A DNA stretch of 64,000 nucleotides from Thinopyrum elongatum (taxonomy: Eukaryota > Streptophyta > Magnoliopsida > Poales > Poaceae). Positions 1 to 11,687 of this stretch are shown piece by piece. The stretch is taken from positions 215,697,018-215,761,017 of the forward strand of contig CM022299.1 in the NCBI GenBank assembly GCA_011799875.1, read 5' to 3'. The notes under the pieces were generated by a model that did not search any database, had not been told where the DNA came from, and saw nothing but the letters and a program-made list of their open reading frames with translations. Both the position numbers and the translations under genes were made by a program. The stretch's first letter is position 1. Every line of letters begins with the position of its first letter.

Positions 1-50
1 TATATGCGTGGACGGCAAGTTTGGTGTCCGGATGTACTATTTCCTTCTTT
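1..50 (+). repeat. Truncated LTR fragment of E1
   Basis: Bases 1-49 match 21738-21786 of the E1 3' LTR in the same orientation with about two mismatches. Beyond base 50 the two sequences diverge abruptly. This is therefore the inner edge of a truncated LTR whose start lies left of the window. Confidence 0.75.
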
Positions 51-708
51 ATGGGTAAGGTAAAGATCACCGAAAGCCGGAGAGGTACTTCGATGACATC
101 CTAGAAGGAGCCCGAGTGATCGAGGGTCAATGCTCTAAGGACGTAATATTTGATTGAGTGTGTTCGGGTTGTACAAACAATGCGATGAACCCATGTTGTT
201 TATATAGCTATGTTTGCGCCTTTCCTTTCAAGCGATTTTTCCTCCTGTGCGGCCGTTTATTGTTTTATTTCTGAAAGTTGCCAGTCGTCGGCTTCAGCCC
301 CCATGTAGCTGCTACAGGGGTGTTTGGCGTAACACGTGACCACACTTTATCCAACGTCTTGGTCCGTAAAGGAGGTGTCAGCGTGGTGAACCAGGCAATC
401 AGACTATGCGGCTTTATTACTTTCACTTAGCCATAGGAGTTTGACTGTGGGGCTAAGTACTAGCCCCTGGTGCATGTGCAGCTATCTGGACTACGGTGCC
501 TTTTCCACGCGGCTGGGCGAAGACCAGCCCCTCGTATAACACAGAGTAAATCACTAATGATTTGTAGTATAATACTAAGTCGCCGAATCGCCGACCAGCT
601 CGTGCTTATCATGACAGTCAGTTTTTGGCTTTCTCTACTCAGGTACTTGACCGGACGAACCAGAAATACAATCGCAGTAGTTCTCCCTTTACTACCTTAG
701 CCGAACGA
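51..708 (+). repeat. Left arm of E1 inverted repeat (end of accessory gene and spacer)
   Basis: From about base 57 to 708 this is the reverse complement of 17333-17976, with scattered substitutions and small indels. It contains the last codons of the accessory gene (compare 17876-17976) and its downstream noncoding spacer. A 76-codon open frame at 470-700 is preserved in both copies, but I regard it as a by-product of duplication. The join to the LTR fragment at about 50-57 is not a normal element boundary. Confidence 0.75.
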
Positions 709-1442
709 GCGGAACGTAAGGTGGTAAGCACAGGAGCCGGGCAACCCAACTATAGACCAAAGACTTGATTTGGAGCCGATGAATATAATGCAATATCTAG
801 GATGCCGAAGAGTACCGTATAGGTGTTCGGACTTTAAAACGTGCAGGACCGAATACAGCCCCCGGTGTTAAGGCCGGACTAAAGCACGTGTGGCAGTCTG
901 AAGTAGGGAGGGCATACAGATGACAAAAATAAATGAGTGCCAAACAAAAGTGGTGATCAACTGCTTCCTTTATACCCCAATGAGTACGTCGAGCCATATT
1001 ATTACAGATAATGCCATAAATATGGAGGCTATTTTACATGCCAAAAGTTGTACACAAGGAAAAGGTTTACACAGGGCCTAAAAGTAGTGGTTTGAAGATC
1101 CCAATGGTGCCCTGCCACACGTCTGCGCCGTTTCTCCTTGGTGGGAAATCCTTTAAGAGGAGGAGGTGATGGTCGTCTGTAAGAAAGTGGGACTTGGAAA
1201 AGAGCCTCCATAGATGAGGTAGGTTTTTTAATGAACCTATAGTTGAAAAAAAGTTGAGGTCCGAATAGGGTCAAACCGTACTATGGACCTTTTCCGCAGT
1301 GTGCCTCCGGCGCTACCCAAGGTATTTTAAGTGCGTAGTTATGTACGCGTGGTACGTATGCCGCAACCATATGGGGTGGTCGACGCAGGCTAACCTGCTA
1401 TTTAAGCTCCGGCTCCACCGGGCTATTGCGTTGTAGTGCGGA
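709..1442. other. E1 noncoding spacer between accessory gene and truncated pol
   Basis: No convincing coding sequence is seen. It continues the spacer that begins in the left arm and has no counterpart at the right arm, because the right arm stops at the PBS junction. Somewhere between about 1300 and 1440 the spacer passes directly into the end of the protease domain, so RT, RNase H and integrase are missing here. Confidence 0.5.
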
Positions 1443-1901
1443 TCAGACTCGCTTAGCAGAGTCATGGGTCTTGATGACCGATGGATTATCCGGCTTGATG
1501 AGGCCGCCCTGTACCTCGGCTGCTAGAGCTGCAGTATGCTCCTCAGTACGGAGGGAGCGCTCCATATTCCCATTTACTGTGATGATGCCACGAGGTCCAG
1601 GCATTTTGAGCTTCAGATAAGCATAGTGCGGGACCGCATTAAAGCGGGCGAAGGCCGTTCGCTCGAGCAGTGCATGATAACCACTGCGAAAAGGGACGAT
1701 GTCGAAGATCAAGTCTTCACTTCGGAAGTTATATGGAGAGCCGAATACGACTTCCAATGTTAAGGAGCCCATGCAACGGGCCTCCACGGCAGGTATCACT
1801 CCTTTAAAGATAGTGTTGCTAGGTTTGATTCTTGACGGGTCGATACCCATCTTACGGACAGTATCCTGGTAGAGCAAGTTCAGGCTGCTGCCGCTGTCCA
1901 T
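1443..1901 (-). pseudogene. E1 aspartic protease domain (pol fragment)
   Basis: The reading frame begins with the retropepsin-like motif DSGSS followed by LNLLY, the active-site Asp context of Ty3/Gypsy proteases. The rest resembles the Tat-type protease and its C-terminal extension, and the related protease of E3 (53739-54445) shares segments such as LKMPG. In the element it would cleave the Gag-Pol precursor inside the virus-like particle. The frame stops at 1443 and no RT follows, so pol is truncated. It lies downstream of gag on the minus strand, in the canonical order. Not functional as it stands. Confidence 0.75.
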
Positions 1902-2047
1902 AAGGACTCTAGTAAGAAGGTATCCCTCAATGATAGGATCGAGTACCAGGGCCGCCGAACCTCCGTGACGGATACTGGTTGGGTGGTCCCTGCGATCAAA
2001 GGTGATCGGACAAGCAGACCATGGGTTGAATTTTGGGGCGACAGGCT

Positions 2048-2985
2048 CTATGGCGTAAACGTCCCGTAACGCGCGTTTGCGCTCCTTCTTGGGATGTGGG
2101 TAACGTAGATCATGTTCACCGTTTTTACCTCGGGGGGAAATTGTTTTTGTCCCCCGGTGCGCGGTGGGCGAGGCTCATCATCGTCTTCACTTGGGGGCTC
2201 TTTCCCCTTATGTTCGGTGTTTAATTTACCGGCCTGTTTGAAAACCCAGCAGTTTCTGTTGGTATGGTTGGCAGGCTTGTCAGGGGTGCCATGAATCTGG
2301 CAGGGTCGATCCAGTATCTTATCCAAGTTGGACGGACCATCCCTAGTGCCTTTGAATGGCTTCTTCCGCTGACCGGGTTTAGAGCCATTGAATCCGGCGT
2401 TTACCGCCGTATCCTCTGTTTCTTCGTTGTTGTTCCTGCGCTTGTTTTTGGTGCGTCATGGCCTTCCATTGCGATCCCTGGCCTCAGAGGTGCCGGGTCA
2501 CTGGTACTGTTGCTTCTACGAGCCAGCCAGCTGTCTTCGCCTGCGCAGAAGCGGGTCATGAGTGCAGTAAGAGCTGCCATAGTCTTCGGCTTTTCCTGAC
2601 CGAGGTGTCGGGCAACCATTCATCACGGACGCTGTGCTTAAATGCCACTAGGGCTTTGGCGTCCGGACAGTCCATGATTTGCTTCTTTTTAATTAAGATT
2701 CGATTTCAAAGTTTGCGAGCTGACTCTCCAGGTTGCTGGACTATGTGACTCAAGTCATCAGCATCCGGTGGCTGGACATAAGTGCCCTGAAAGTTGTCCC
2801 GAAAAGTGTCCTCTAAATCTTCCCAACTTCCAATGGAATTTTCTGGGAGGCTATTCAACCAGTGCCGTGCTGGTCCTTTCAGCTTTAGAGGGAGGTATTT
2901 AATGGCGTGGGATCATCTCCGCGAGCCATGTGAATGTGGAGAAGAAAATCTTCAATCCATACGGCGGGATCCGTCGTTCCATCGT
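2048..2985 (-). pseudogene. E1 gag, C-terminal half
   Basis: Reading leftwards from the E2 insertion point, the frame resumes the Gag core: the segment with WIEDFLLHIHMARGDD, then a GPARHWL-like block, then a segment around SVRDEWL, across a few frameshifts and an in-frame TGA. Further on (about 2326 downward) lies a knuckle-like pattern CQIH...NHTNRNC followed by a basic and acidic tail, as seen at the end of Tat-type Gag. Gag would form the particle. The same gag starts at 17304; together the two halves make one capsid gene split by E2. Confidence 0.7.
2981..2985. repeat. Target site duplication of E2, left copy
   Basis: ATCGT precedes the TG of the E2 5' LTR and is repeated perfectly at 15514-15518 after the CA of the 3' LTR. 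Confidence 0.93.
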
Positions 2986-5900
2986 TGTAACACCCCCAGT
3001 GGTTAACTACAGTAATCCCCTTTTGATTATGCTAGGTCATCATGATCAACAGTGCTTAATCATCATTAGTATCATATCTCTTTTCAAATTCGAATTCAAT
3101 TGAAAATTCAAACTGAAAGTGGAAAATAAAGGTTGTTCAAATCAGAATCTAAAAATGTTCATTAAATGACAAATATTCCAGAGACCATTCTAAAATTATA
3201 ACCAATAATTAATAAATTAATTAGGTGGCTCTAACATTACCAAAACAGCAAGGATTAATACATTTTATTTAACACAAAATTTGTGTGAACCCCATTTGTC
3301 TCCAAACCAATTTTTGGTAGTTGTAGATATTACATAGCATCTAATGGGCCAAGTCACTAATTTTGTAAAAATCATTTTGGGGCCTAACTATTTGCAAACA
3401 GGAAAAAAAGAAAAGAAGAAAACAAAAAAAAAGGAAAATCGCCCCCGGCCCACCTACTGGCCTATATGGCCCCTGCCCCCCCGAAACCCTATCCAACCCC
3501 CTCGCACCCACCCCCCTCCCCCGATCCAGAACTGGATCGGGGCCGCGCCGACGACGCCGCCCGCTGCCGTCGCCGGACCTCGCCACCGCCGTCGCCGAAC
3601 GCATCCCCGTCCTCCTCCCCGTCGGCTCCACCGAGCCTCGCCGGCCCTCGCCTCTGCTCCAGACATGAGCCGCCCCTCCCTCTCTTCCCCCCCCCCCTCG
3701 CCGCGGTCACCGCGTGCCGGGCCGCGCCCGCGTCGCCCCTCGCTCGCGCACGGCCTCGCCCTTTCCCCCCCGACGCCTCCTCCCCTGCTGCCGCCCACGC
3801 CGCCGCCCTGCTCCGCTCGCCCGCCTCCGCCGCGGCTGCCGCCTACAGCTGCTCGCGCTGTGCCGCTCGTCGCGCTCCCGACCCGCTCGCCGTCGCCTGC
3901 GCTCGCCCGCGCGCGCGCGCTTCGGGCAACCGGACATATCCGGCCCCGGGCAGCAGCGCCGCGGACACGTCCGCCCGGGCCACTGACAGAGGGGCCCCAC
4001 CCCACAGAACATCTAGATAAAAAAATGAAAATGAAAATAATAAAATTAATAATTAATTAGTGAATTAATTAATTTAATTAATCCTGTTTAAGTTAATCTA
4101 ATTAATTAGTTAGTTCAATTAAACTGTAATTAGGTTAATTAACCCTATTTAATCTAAACAGAGAATGACAGGTGGGACCCACACGTCAGCTTGACCAAGT
4201 CAACACACTGTTGACTGCTGATGTCATGCTGACATCAGCATACACTGTTTTGGATAATTCTAATTTAGTTAATTAAATAAATTCAGAAAATGATTAAAAC
4301 TTTAGAAAATCATATAAAATAAACCGTAGCTCGGATTAAAATAATTTGTACATGAAAGTTGCTCAGAACGACGAGACGAATTCGAATACGTGGGCCATTC
4401 GTCCGCCACACATCCCTAATTATCCGAACATGGAACCGTTCCCCTCCGGTCATCTGTCTGACAAATGTCGGAAACCGGGAAAACATTCCCGGATGGATTC
4501 CTCCTTCCTCGGTGACGTGCAACCATACGTTAGGACACACCCGGCATTGCATATTGTCATGTCGTACATTGTGTTGCTCTTGTTTGCGGTGTATTTATAC
4601 TGTTTTCTCCCCTTCTTCTCTCTCGTTAGACCCCGACGTCGTCCCCGAGACCGACGCAGCTCCGGAGACCGAAGACACCATTGACGACCTTGCCCTTGCC
4701 GCCGAGCAACCAGGCAAGCCCCCCCTTCGATCATCCCGATATCGCCCATTCTATTTTCTCATGCTTGCATTAGAATTGCTGCTGCTACTGCTTTACTTAT
4801 TCTGATGCATAGCCTGTTTATTGTAACCTACTATTGGTAATTACCTGCATATCCTAAACTGCTTAGTATAGGCTGGGTAGAGACCTATCAGTGACCCCAC
4901 TTGTCTCGACTACCCCGCTGGATTATCAGAAGACCCGAACAACGGGATTGAAGACCAGGCCTCAGCACCGCACATCACCCCCTTAGTTGTAATGACACTG
5001 CAGCTTTAATATCGAGTGCCGAGGGTGATACCTCATGTAGCACTTCTGATGTTAACTCTGTAGAGTAGCTATTCGGTCATGGTCATCGAGGGTGATTCCT
5101 CCTTCACCACTTCCGGTAACGACGCTGTCGTGCAACACATCAAGTGTGAACCCATCGAGGGTGATTCCTCCAAGATCACCTTGACGGATACATCAAGTAG
5201 GAATCCAACAAGGCTGATACCTCGGATTCCCCTGATGTTATGGACACACGGATACTTGGATTTTACACTGTTACTTGGAAAGGTGGGTCGACCCTGAGGG
5301 GTACCTGCATGTGATGTGAAGACGGGTTGCCTGTATGGTGCCCGAGTGATGAATACGAGGCACGGCCGGGCATTCTTAACCCTTGCAGAAAGTCCTCAAG
5401 ACGGGGCGACGGGGTCACATCTTTCGTGAGTCTCTACTCGTTACCGCAAGCCCAAGGTACTAACAATTTGGATATTTGATCCGAGCAGGCCTCTGGCCTG
5501 ATAGCACTAACCATCACGTGGGCATAGTATGAGCGTTCTGCATCGTGGCATCAGCCGAAAGTTCTGTCAGACGTCCAGTTCAGTATTGTGGCACGGTCAG
5601 ATCGTACCGACCATCCGAGGCGGTGCTGGTATCCACCCTGCACACAACGACCCGGAGTGCACAGGGCGATGGCCCAAGACCCCTGCGTGCTTAGGATGTA
5701 GACCGGCGGGGACCTCTCTGCTGAGCTGTAGGTAGGGCTGCGATGTATCATTTGGCCGAGGCCGGGCATGACCCAGGAAAGTGTGTCCGGCCGGAGTTAA
5801 TCGAGCGTGTTGGGTAAGCTGGTGCACCCCTGCAGGGAAGAACACATCTATCGATAGCCGGTCCTACGGTAAAGGACACTCGGAGTTGTATCACGATCGA

Positions 5901-6702
5901 CACAACTAGAACGTGAGATGATACCTGGATATATGGCTCTGGGATTGCTTCTCGCAGGGAGTCGAGAAGGGATCTCAGGACGAGGTTGATGACTGTATGG
6001 CTCTGGGATTGCTTTCTCACAGGGAGTCAAGAAAGGATCTCTGGGTGAGGTTGAGACTTAATGATACTGCTACATTATATGGTACGGTCTACACTCTTCT
6101 AATGCTGCAAGACCTCTGAAGATGCTAGTCTTCGATAGGACTAGGCCTCCTCTCTATTCTGGCATTTCTGCAGCCCAGTCCATATATACAGCCATTCCTT
6201 GATAATGTTGCATATGTAGTGTAGATCCTTGCTTGCTGAGTACTTTGGAGTACTCACGATTGCTTTGCTTTCTTTTTCTCCCCATATCAGTTTGTCGTGA
6301 CCAGATGACGGAGCCCCCTGAGACAGCTGCCCCGTCGATCGACTACTACTACTAACCCGAGGATGGATACTACTACGAGCTTGCCGTCGACCAGGAGTAG
6401 GATCGGAGGGTCCCAGGCAGGAGGCCTACGCCTTTCGATCGTAGTGTTTTCTTTTACCCTGCCTTTCTAAAGGCCTTTCTGTTTCTCTTTTAATATCTGT
6501 ACTCAGATATCTGATGCTTCCGCTGACGCTTGTTCGCAAGCTTATGTATTCGAGCCCTCGAGGCCCCTGGCTTGTAATATAAAGCTTGTATGACTTTATT
6601 TATGTTTTAGAGTTGTGTTGTGATATCTTCCCCTGAGTCCTTAGGCTTGATCGTGTGCATTTGCACGTATGATTAGTGCACGATTGAGCCGAGGGCTTCA
6701 CA
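2986..6702 (+). repeat. 5' LTR of E2 (3717 bp)
   Basis: It begins TGTAACACCC and ends CA, and is collinear with 11688-15513. Inside are an AT-rich start, a very GC-rich stretch (about 3440-4000), an ATTAA-rich stretch (4020-4140), and a pyrimidine and GC mix to the end. It is 109 bp shorter than the 3' LTR, mainly because the 3' copy has an extra block near 12146-12184 and a duplicated GC-rich block near 12460-12530. The LTR supplies promoter and polyadenylation signals. Long open frames inside it are composition effects. Confidence 0.93.
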
Positions 6703-6704
6703 AG

Positions 6705-6717
6705 TTGGTATCAGAGC
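6705..6717 (+). promoter_or_regulatory. E2 primer binding site (initiator tRNA-Met type)
   Basis: TTGGTATCAGAGC starts two bases after the LTR end; the TGGTATCAGAGC core complements the 3' end of plant initiator tRNA-Met. The leader 6718-7320 that follows holds no clear gene. Confidence 0.9.
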
Positions 6718-7320
6718 CGACTGCCTGTAGGAACCCCCCTTTCCAACTCCTTGGCCGGAGTTGAGTATAGTGGTCCAAAAACCATTTTACTAACATGGCT
6801 GTGTGGCTTACGGGCCCACGTCGCCAATTGGGTGGTATTAGGATCTTTTACTCCTCGACCTTTACTCTGGGACTCTGATCTCTCTTCTACTCGGGTTAAA
6901 TTTTTACTAACTCCAACATTAGGTTCTCGTGATCAAATCCACCCGGTGTTCTAAAATTTCCCCCCCTTCCTTCAAGATTGCGGGCCAGGTTCTGCTTGCA
7001 GGATCCTCTTATCGAGGGCACCCTGTTTTGTCACTTGTAGATTCCTCGCTCCAATAGTTTTCTCCGACGTTGATGTAGCTTTTGCTATGTCCCCTCGTGT
7101 ACTTCCTTGCCGCGTGCCTGCGCGCCGCCTAGTTTGTCTAGCTGCGTGCATTTCCGAACTCCTACCGCCGTTTGTGTCCAATTCCGTGCATCGTTCTGTA
7201 TGTCTTTGATGACTACTAATATGCACCTAATGCCTTCTTGTTCATCACTCATGTTACATCGTGAATGACCTCTTACACATGCAGTTTTTCTTGCTAAACT
7301 GCCCCTGTTGATTTGGCAGG

Positions 7321-8157
7321 ATGGCTGATGATCCCCCACCTCCACCTTATATTGCCGAAATGATGCAGCAGTTTGAATTGAACTGTCAGGTTATGACTGG
7401 GATATTGGCTCAGTTCCCAAACCAGAATGCTCATCAACAGCCTACCCCAACAACACTGCCAGAATTCGTGCGCCTCAATCCATCCACTTTTCGCAGCTCG
7501 ACTGATCCAATGGATGCTGATGATTGGCTCCGTGACAATGCCTTCCAGATGAAGTCGGCCAATGTTATCCCTGACAGTTACGTCACCTATGCGACGTATC
7601 ACCTGAGGGGATCAGTTGCTCAATGGTGGGAAAGCCACAAGGGTATGTTGCCTGCTGAAGCTGTAACCACTTGGCCGGAATTTCAGTCAGCCTTTCGTGC
7701 ACGGTACATTCCTCAAGGTCTGATGGACCAGAAGAAGCAGGAATTCCGTAAACTCACCTAGGGAGTAATGACTGTGGATGAATATCAGAGGAAATTTCTT
7801 GAATTGTCCTGCTATGCTGAAGATGACGTCGGCACTGACGCATGCAAGCAGGAGAAACTCCTTGAAGGACTGCGTACTGATATAAACCTTGCACTTGCTA
7901 TCCATGATTGCACAGACTTCGCAACACTTGTCAGCAAATCTTTCCAAGTTGAAACTGCACTGACTAAGTACCAGGAGTCGCTCAAGCGTACTCAAGATGT
8001 TGGCTTATCCTCGGGTCAGCCAGTTTAGAAATGTCGAGTCTGGATTCCCCACAATGTTTACCACCGACCTGCTCCAACACCAAGGCCGTCATATGTTGCG
8101 CCTCGTCTGCCTTCACCGCCGAGACAGCTAACGGTTCCTGATGGACCGCCTAATGCT
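7321..8157 (+). pseudogene. E2 gag
   Basis: The ATG at 7321 opens a Ty3/Gypsy Gag: a proline-rich start, then the conserved core with DPMDADDWLRD and VAQWWESHKG blocks, then a helical segment with GLRTDINLA. It would form the virus-like particle. Two in-frame TAG stops, at 7759 and 8026, sit where Gln codons are expected (CAG to TAG, C-to-T changes). The frame otherwise continues without a shift into protease. I do not see a CCHC zinc knuckle in the region 8040-8280 where one is usual, so part of the Gag C-terminus seems lost or degenerate. Confidence 0.85.
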
Positions 8158-10473
8158 ATGGCTTCACCTCAGGTTGCACCACGTCCTCCTAATGGTCGTA
8201 AGAAGAGTTGTCGAAACCGCCGATTCAAAAACTATAATACCATACCGTCTGTTGTTGTACTTGGCCATGCCAATCACGTCAATGCTGAAAAGGCTCAGAA
8301 GGAACCGACTATCGTGCTGGGAACACTCTCTGTGAATTCAGAACCAGCCTATGTTCTCTTTGATTCAGGAGCATCACATGCTTTTGTTTCCCAACAATTT
8401 GCTCAGTCACATGAGTTATACCTGGAAGAATTACCCACTCCTCTAATGGTTCTGTCCCCAAGATCCAAGTGGCAAACCACAATGTTAAGCCCTCACAACC
8501 ACATCGAGATTGGAGGTCTACTTTTTCCGGTTTCTCTCATTGTACATGGACCTTCCGACATAGACATTATTCTCGGTATGGACTGGTTGACAGCCCATAA
8601 TGCTTTGATTGATTGCGCTACTAAGACAGTCCAGCTCACACACCCTTCTGGTCAGGTGATCAAATACTCAGCCCGAATAGCTCAAGATGCTGAGAACCAG
8701 ATATATGTTCTGAGTGCATTGAACGCTTCACCTCTTGAAGGCATCGAGAACGTTCCAGTTGTTCATGATTTTCAAGATGTCTTTCCAGAAGAACTTCCAG
8801 GAATACCCCCTGCTAGAGCTGTCGAGTTTGTCATCGACTTGAAGCCTGACACTACCCCTAATGCGAAGCGACCTTATAAGATGCCTCCGCATCACCTTCT
8901 TGAACTTAAGGAGGAAATCGACACGTCACTTAAGAAGGGTTTCATCCGCCCCAGTTCCTCTGCTTGGGGAGCGCCTTCACTCTTCGTCAAGAAGAAGGAT
9001 GGAACTAACCGATTGGTTCAGGATTACCGGCCCATTAACCAAGCAACAATTCAGAACAAATATCCGCTTCCACGGATCAATGATTTGTATGATCAACTTG
9101 CTGGATCATCGGTATTCTCTAAACTTGATTTGAGGTTGGGTTACCATCAGATCCGTGTTCGCGAAGAGGATATTCCCAAGACTGCATTTGTTACTCGCTA
9201 TGGCTCCTACGAGTACACTGTAATGTCATTTGGCTTAACAAATGCTCCAGCTACGTTTTCCCGCCTGATGAATTACATTTTCATGGATTACCTCAACAAG
9301 TTCGTCGTGGTATACCTAGATGATATTCTGGTCTACTCAAAGAATAAAAAAGAACATGCCGAACACCTCCGTCTTGTACTGGAAAGGCTCCAAGAACACC
9401 AGTTGTATGCCAAATACTCCAAATGTGAATTCTGGCTTTCTGAAGTAACCTACCTTGGTCATGTGATTTCCAAGGATGGAATTGCTGTTAACCCGGAACG
9501 AGTTCAGGCTATTCTTGACTGGACTCCTCCAAAGAGTGTCAAGCAAGTGAGAAGTTTTCTCGGCCTTGCTAGCTATTGCCGTCGATTTGTCGAGAACTTT
9601 TCCAAGAATGCTAAGCCCCTGACTGATCTGCTTCACAAAGGCGTTAAGTTTGAATGGACAGAAAAATGTCAGAAAATTTTTCAAACACTCAAAGAAAAGC
9701 TAACATCTGCCCCAGTACTTGCTCCTCCAGATTCTCGCAAAGATTTTGTGATTTATTGTGATGCATCCCGTGAAGGATTAGGCTGTATCCTAATGCAAGA
9801 GCATAAGGTGATTGCTTACGGCTCTCGTCAGTTGCGCCCACATGAAGAGAATTATCCGGTACATGATCAAGAACTAGCTGCTGTCATCTATGCATTGCAG
9901 TTGTGGCGACATTACCTTCTCGGTAATCGTTGCAAGATATACACAGATCATAAAAGTCTGAAGTACTTGTTCACTCAGCCATCTCTAAACCTCCGTCAGC
10001 AAAGATGGATGGAGGCCATTGCGGACTATGATTTGGGTATTTCCTATACCCCTGGCAAGGCTAACGTGATGGCTGATGCCTTAAGCCGCAAGTCCTATTG
10101 CGACAACCTCATGGTTAGGCGAGCTCAACCTCGTCTTTTTGAAGAACTGCGCAAGCTGAATCTCCGTATTGTCCCACAGGGTTCTCTTAATAACCTTGTG
10201 ATACAACCAGATCTTGAGAAAGCTGTTAAGGATGCACAAGCTAAAGATGCTGAAATTGATCTCATGAAGAAGAGTCTTCACCTAGAAAAATACAGGGATT
10301 TCTCGCTGTCTGAAGATGGAACCTTGTATTTCAGAGACCGCATTGTGGTACCTCGTTTCGAGCTTATGACTGATAAGGTCATGAAGGAGGCACATGATAC
10401 ACCGCTGTCTATTCATCCGGGTAGCACCAAGATGTATCGTGACCTCCGACAAGGTACTGGTGGTCTAAAATGA
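8158..10473 (+). pseudogene. E2 pol: protease, reverse transcriptase, RNase H
   Basis: Open for 771 codons in the same frame as gag; 8158 is an internal Met, not necessarily a start. Protease shows [10 protein letters not shown] near residue 70 and ILGMDWL near 138. RT begins about residue 220 and carries the catalytic YLDD near residue 388 (about 9315). RNase H follows, with YCDAS near 532 and DHKSLKYL. The integrase zinc-finger region starts at the very end. The frame is lost at about 10452 by a one-base shift, ending at 10473, just before the second half of the HHCC finger. RT and RNase H look intact by motif. Confidence 0.92.
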
Positions 10474-11651
10474 AGTAGGATATTGCTCGGTACGTTGCTG
10501 AATGTGATGTGTGTCATCGTGTTAAGGCAGAACATCAGAAGCCTGCTGGAATTCTGCAACCGTTACCTATTCCTTTATGGAAATGGGATAAAGTGCAAAT
10601 GGATTTCATTACCGGCCTTCCCAGGTCACAGAAGGGTCACGATGCTATTCTTGTCGTCGTCGACCAACTTTCCAAAGTTGCACACTTTCTGCCTGTCAAG
10701 GAGACTATCACTGCTAGTCAGTTAGCAGAGTTGTATATCTCCAGAATTGTATCACTCCACGGTATTCCGAAGGAGATCAGTTCGGACCGTGGCGGTCTTT
10801 TCACCTCAAAGTTCTGGGAAAGTTTCCAAGAAGCTATGGGAACTCATATTACCTGGAGTTTAGCTTATCATCCCCAATCCCAAGGCCAAGTTGAGCGAGT
10901 CAATCAAGTGCTTGAAGACATGCTACGAGCTTGTGTTATTTCTTTCGGCAAGAAGTGGGAAGAATCTCTTCCGTATGCCGAGTTCTCTTATAATAACAGC
11001 TATCAAGCCAGCTTGAAAATGGCCGCCTTTGAAGTACTATATGGACGTAAGTGTCGAACCCCTCTGAATTGGTCAGAAACTGGTGAACGACCGCTTGTGG
11101 GTCCGGATATTATTCAACACGCCGAAGAACAAGTCCGTATCATCCGTGAAAACCGCAAAGCGGCTCAGGACCGCCAGAAGAGCAACTACGATCGCAAACG
11201 ATGGGGTTTGACTTATCAACCCGGTGATCAAGCTTATCTTTGTGTCACTCCTATGAAGGGCACTCACCGTTTCGGAATCAAGGGCAAGTTAGCTCCGCGC
11301 TACATCGGTCCTTTCCCTATTGTAGCAAGACGTGGTCAGGTGGCATATAAATTGGAGTTGCCGCCGCAATTCTCTCATATCCATGATGTCTTCCATGTGT
11401 CGCAACTTCGTAAATGCTTCAAGGAATCTTCGCACCGCGCAGTGGATCACGAGATGCTCGACTTGCATGATGATCTTTCTTATAAGGAGCATCCAATCCG
11501 CATTCTCGATGAAGCTGAACGTCGGACCCGTCAAAAGGTTACCAAGTTCCTCAAAGTGCAGTGGTCAAATCATACCGAAGATGAAGCCACTTGGGAACGC
11601 GAGGATAATCTTCGTGCGGAATACCCCGAACTTTTTCCTTCTACCTCTTAA
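10453..11651 (+). pseudogene. E2 pol: integrase and chromodomain
   Basis: After the frameshift a TAG at 10476 interrupts the frame, then it is open to 11651. The finger's CDVCH half is at about 10505. The integrase core holds the three acidic residues: the Asp in MDF, the Asp in SDRGG and the Glu in GQVERVNQ. Near the C-terminus (about residues 320-375) is a chromodomain-like segment with HPIRILD, VKFLKVQW-like and ATWERE blocks, which in chromoviruses guides integration to heterochromatin. The final stop is 36 bases before the 3' LTR. The catalytic residues are present but the upstream breaks prevent expression. Confidence 0.9.
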
Positions 11652-11672
11652 TTCTCGGGACGAGAATTCTTG

Positions 11673-11687
11673 TTAGTGGAGGAGACT
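11673..11687 (+). promoter_or_regulatory. E2 polypurine tract
   Basis: A purine-rich stretch with AGTGGAGGAGACT directly precedes the 3' LTR, where plus-strand DNA synthesis is primed. Confidence 0.75.

Noticed and set aside
470..700. 76-codon frame conserved in both E1 inverted arms (also 17341-17571)
   Set aside because: Both copies derive from one duplicated spacer, and conservation of the frame over such a length is expected by chance at this divergence. No known domain.
3344..4060. Long plus- and minus-strand open frames rich in Pro, Arg, Ala and Gly in the E2 5' LTR (and 12046-12828 in the 3' LTR)
   Set aside because: They lie inside the LTRs, in GC-rich repeats open in several frames on both strands, and differ between the two LTRs by indels that shift frame.
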